Assembly: GCA_047517485.1 (NCBI GenBank)
Contig: JAKZSU010000010.1
Coordinates: 1-14,874, forward strand
Direction of reading: 5' to 3'
DNA length: 14,874 bases
DNA from: JAKZSU01 sp047517485
GTDB taxonomy: Bacteria; Pseudomonadota; Alphaproteobacteria; UBA7887
The notes beneath the pieces are model-generated. The model worked only from the letters and a program-made list of their open reading frames with translations, ran no database searches and was not told where the DNA came from. Shown one piece after another: positions 13,256-14,874 of this stretch. Numbering within the stretch: position 1 is the first letter of the stretch; the number at the start of each line of letters is the position of its first letter. Both the position numbers and the translations under genes were made by a program.

Positions 13256-14508
13256 TCGCCGCCGCCGCCCTCGAAAGCCGCGGTCACCGCGCCGTGACGC
13301 CGCCACGCCCAGACCAGCAGAACGAGCACCGCGACGGATCCCGCGGCTAGCGGCCAGCGCAGACCGACCGCTTCCGAAGCGACGCCCATCGCCAGGGCGC
13401 CGAGCGCCGGGCCGCCGCGGAATATCAGACCATACAGGCTGAGCACGCGCCCGCGCATCGCGCCGTCGACCGCGAGTTGCAGCAGGGTTTGGGTGCTGAC
13501 CCCGCAAACCACCAGGCAGAATCCGATCACCGCGACGCAGGGCAGCGCCAGATACAGAGTCTGGCTGGCGGCGAACCCGATTGCCGCGATCGAGGACACC
13601 GCAGTCCCCAGCATTACCAGCCCGGCGCGATCGGTGGTGCGAACCCGCAAGGCAAGCCAAAGCCCGCCACCGATCGCGCCGATGCCGAGCACGGCGCTGA
13701 GAATCGCCAACGCCTCGGCGCCGCCATTGAAGACGTTGGCGGCGAATCCGGCCATCAGTTCGATCAACGGGCGGACTCCCAGCGCCAGGCCGAACATCAA
13801 CAGCAGCAAGGTGCCGATACCGGTATGATGCGCGGCATAGCTAAGCCCGTCGACGATGTCACCGAGCACTGTCCGGCCGCTGGCGGTGGCGCGCTTGCTC
13901 GGATCGTCGTCGATCGCCTGAAGCCGCGACAGGGCGAACAGGAACGCCAGGTAACTGAGGCCGTTGACCGCGAACGCCGGCGCCGTGCCCCAGGTCACGA
14001 TCAAGGCGCCGGCGATCGCCGGGCCGATAAATCGCGCGAGGTTGAAGGTGATGGCGTTGATTGCCACCGCGGTCGACAGATCGGCGCGCGGCACCAGGCT
14101 CGGCACCAAGGCGAGCCGCGCCGCCTGGCTGAAGCCGATGACCACGCCGTTGACCAGCGCCAGGGCGAGCACCGCCCAGATGGTGATCAGACCGCTGGCG
14201 GTGAGCGCGAACAGGACGAGCGCCTGGACCATCATCAGCGATTGGGCGATGCGGATCACCTTGATGCGCGAGAAACGGTCGGCGATGACCCCGCCGATCG
14301 GACCGATCACCACCGCCGGCGCCAGATCGGCGAACGCCACCGCGCCGAGCCAGGCCCCGGATTCGGTGAGCGTCCAGGTCAGCCAACCGATCGCGATTCG
14401 CTGCACCCAGGTGCCGATCAAGGAGACCCCATTGCCGGGGACATAAATCGCGAAATTACGATGTCCGAGGGTGCGCCGAATTGCCCTCAGGCCGGTGTCA
14501 GCGGTCAT
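13252..14508 (-). CDS. MFS transporter (MFS_3/EntS-like exporter family)
   Basis: This 418-residue protein has about twelve hydrophobic helices. Loop 2-3 carries the MFS motif A: GPIGGVIADRFSRIKVIRIA (69-88), with Asp77, Arg78 and Arg81. FSQAARLALVPSLVPRADLSTAVAINAITFNLAR follows the layout P-x-L-V-x-x-x-x-L-x-x-A-x-A-x-N/x-x-x-x-x-x-R-x-x-G-P seen in the MFS_3 (enterobactin exporter EntS-like) group. RGRVLSLYGLIFRGGPALG is the matching repeat in the second half. The C-terminus ends in a glycine run plus Asp. Function: proton-driven export of a small molecule, substrate unknown. The start ATG 14508 lacks a good ribosome site. It converges on the TRAP permease and is not part of that operon. 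Its TAG stop (13254-13252) lies inside the palindromic element. Confidence 0.88.
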   Translation of the reverse strand: MTADTGLRAIRRTLGHRNFAIYVPGNGVSLIGTWVQRIAIGWLTWTLTESGAWLGAVAFADLAPAVVIGPIGGVIADRFSRIKVIRIAQSLMMVQALVLFALTASGLITIWAVLALALVNGVVIGFSQAARLALVPSLVPRADLSTAVAINAITFNLARFIGPAIAGALIVTWGTAPAFAVNGLSYLAFLFALSRLQAIDDDPSKRATASGRTVLGDIVDGLSYAAHHTGIGTLLLLMFGLALGVRPLIELMAGFAANVFNGGAEALAILSAVLGIGAIGGGLWLALRVRTTDRAGLVMLGTAVSSIAAIGFAASQTLYLALPCVAVIGFCLVVCGVSTQTLLQLAVDGAMRGRVLSLYGLIFRGGPALGALAMGVASEAVGLRWPLAAGSVAVLVLLVWAWRRHGAVTAAFEGGGGD

Positions 14509-14732
14509 GGGTGCGATACGCTCATCGGGCCTGGAAAGTTGATGCGGAATATGGCGCCATCTTCAACCAATATATAACCTGATGAAACTTCCATAAACAT
14601 CTATTAACAAAACAAATATTTGTTACGGAAATCGTCACTTTTGGACGAATCAACCGCGGCCGAAGCGGCAAAAAACATCGGATTCATAGTGCATTTGGAT
14701 CATGCGGGAAGTCCCTCATTTGAGCTATTAAG
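14509..14732. promoter_or_regulatory. AT-rich upstream region of the MFS gene
   Basis: Gene-free stretch of 224 bp, clearly AT-richer than the rest of the window between about 14565 and 14640. On the minus strand TATATT (within 14570-14577) could be a -10 element for the MFS gene; I found no good -35. A perfect 14-base palindrome, AACAAATATTTGTT, stands at 14611-14624 and could bind a dimeric regulator or mark an older insertion. No coding potential is seen. Confidence 0.35.
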
Positions 14733-14800
14733 GATCGTGTCCCAGGAAGTGGTGTAAGAGCTCGGAGCGTCTTACGGTTTCCGGCGGGTTGAGCCGGATC

Positions 14801-14830
14801 GATCAGGCTGCTGTTTGGGGCAGCCTGATC
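14801..14830. terminator. strong hairpin, possible terminator inside the IS end
   Basis: GATCAGGCTGC (14801-14811) is the exact reverse complement of GCAGCCTGATC (14820-14830) around an 8-base loop. On the minus strand it overlaps the last codons and TGA of the partial ORF at the window edge. There is no following T-run, so an intrinsic terminator is not certain; such hairpins near IS ends often block read-through. Confidence 0.5.
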
Positions 14831-14874
14831 AAGTCATCATGACCGCTTGGGGTGATGCTTTCCAGGGTCATGTA
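14803..14874 (-). CDS. partial ORF at window edge, possible transposase C-terminus
   Basis: The minus-strand frame is open from the window edge to TGA at 14805-14803 and gives 23 residues, including MTLESITPSGHDDLIRLPQT. The stop lies about 70 bp inside the suspected IS end, the usual position for a transposase stop codon. No domain can be recognised in so short a piece, and an accidental open frame cannot be excluded. Confidence 0.3.
   Translation of the reverse strand, partial: YMTLESITPSGHDDLIRLPQTAA

Larger units (their letters stand above)
14733..14874. mobile_element. end of a second insertion sequence (IS256-like terminal repeat suspected)
   Basis: From about 14733 the sequence GATCGTGTCCCAGGAAGTGG followed by TGTAAGA looks like an IS256-family terminal repeat, where a GTGTCC...AGT...GTGTAA pattern is common. 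Just inside is a short hairpin (14754-14775, GTAAGA with TCTTAC), then a strong one (14801-14830). The remainder of the element would lie beyond the window. The transposase core is not visible, so the family is a judgement from the end sequence alone. Confidence 0.4.

Noticed and set aside
13477..14577. Plus-strand open frame of 366 aa opposite the MFS gene
   Set aside because: Hydrophilic low-complexity translation, antisense to a clear MFS transporter.
1..14874. CRISPR array, tRNA or rRNA genes
   Set aside because: No regularly spaced direct repeats and no conserved tRNA or rRNA sequence were seen on either strand.

Overview
The window reads as a GC-rich alphaproteobacterial chromosome segment. 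The basis is high GC with strong GC3 bias, a TAXI-type TRAP uptake system, a NosR-like flavoprotein, a D-aminoacylase-type amidohydrolase and a phasin-like remnant. No rRNA, tRNA, CRISPR array or ribosomal-protein gene is present, so taxonomy beyond this is inference.

Layout. Positions 1-137 are the tail of an IS3-type transposase and its terminal repeat. This IS abuts a decayed phasin-like gene on the minus strand (138-376, with an in-frame TAG), preceded by a small exported protein with a CcdA-like helix (412-639). After a gene-free stretch (640-1058) that holds a perfect 14-bp inverted repeat come two divergent genes: a cupin_3 protein (minus) and a class I methyltransferase (plus). Positions 2189-7680 are a compact minus-strand run in transcription order: amidohydrolase, zinc alcohol dehydrogenase, SDR dehydrogenase (ATGA overlap with the ADH), cupin, FAD-dependent oxidoreductase. 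Divergently, from 7864, run a NosR/NirI-like flavinylated polyferredoxin membrane protein, a TAXI TRAP solute-binding protein and a fused 4TM/12TM TRAP permease. An MFS exporter (minus, 13252-14508) converges on the permease. An AT-rich stretch follows, and the window ends inside a second insertion-sequence end.

How the genes may work together (inference). The TRAP system would import an organic acid or amide-type substrate. The divergent minus-strand operon would process it by amide or ester-like hydrolysis, alcohol/aldehyde oxidation and flavin-dependent oxidation. The NosR-like protein, encoded directly upstream of the TRAP genes and without any nos gene in view, would move electrons across the membrane for this pathway or act as a redox sensor. 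The shared 183-bp divergent promoter region carries a nested inverted repeat that could be a common operator.

The most striking non-coding structure is a 268-bp element (12988-13255) between the convergent TRAP permease and MFS genes. It has 35-bp imperfect terminal inverted repeats (31/35) enclosing two long hairpins placed almost back to back, a cloverleaf-like three-way junction. Its two outer ends carry the TAG stop codons of both flanking genes.
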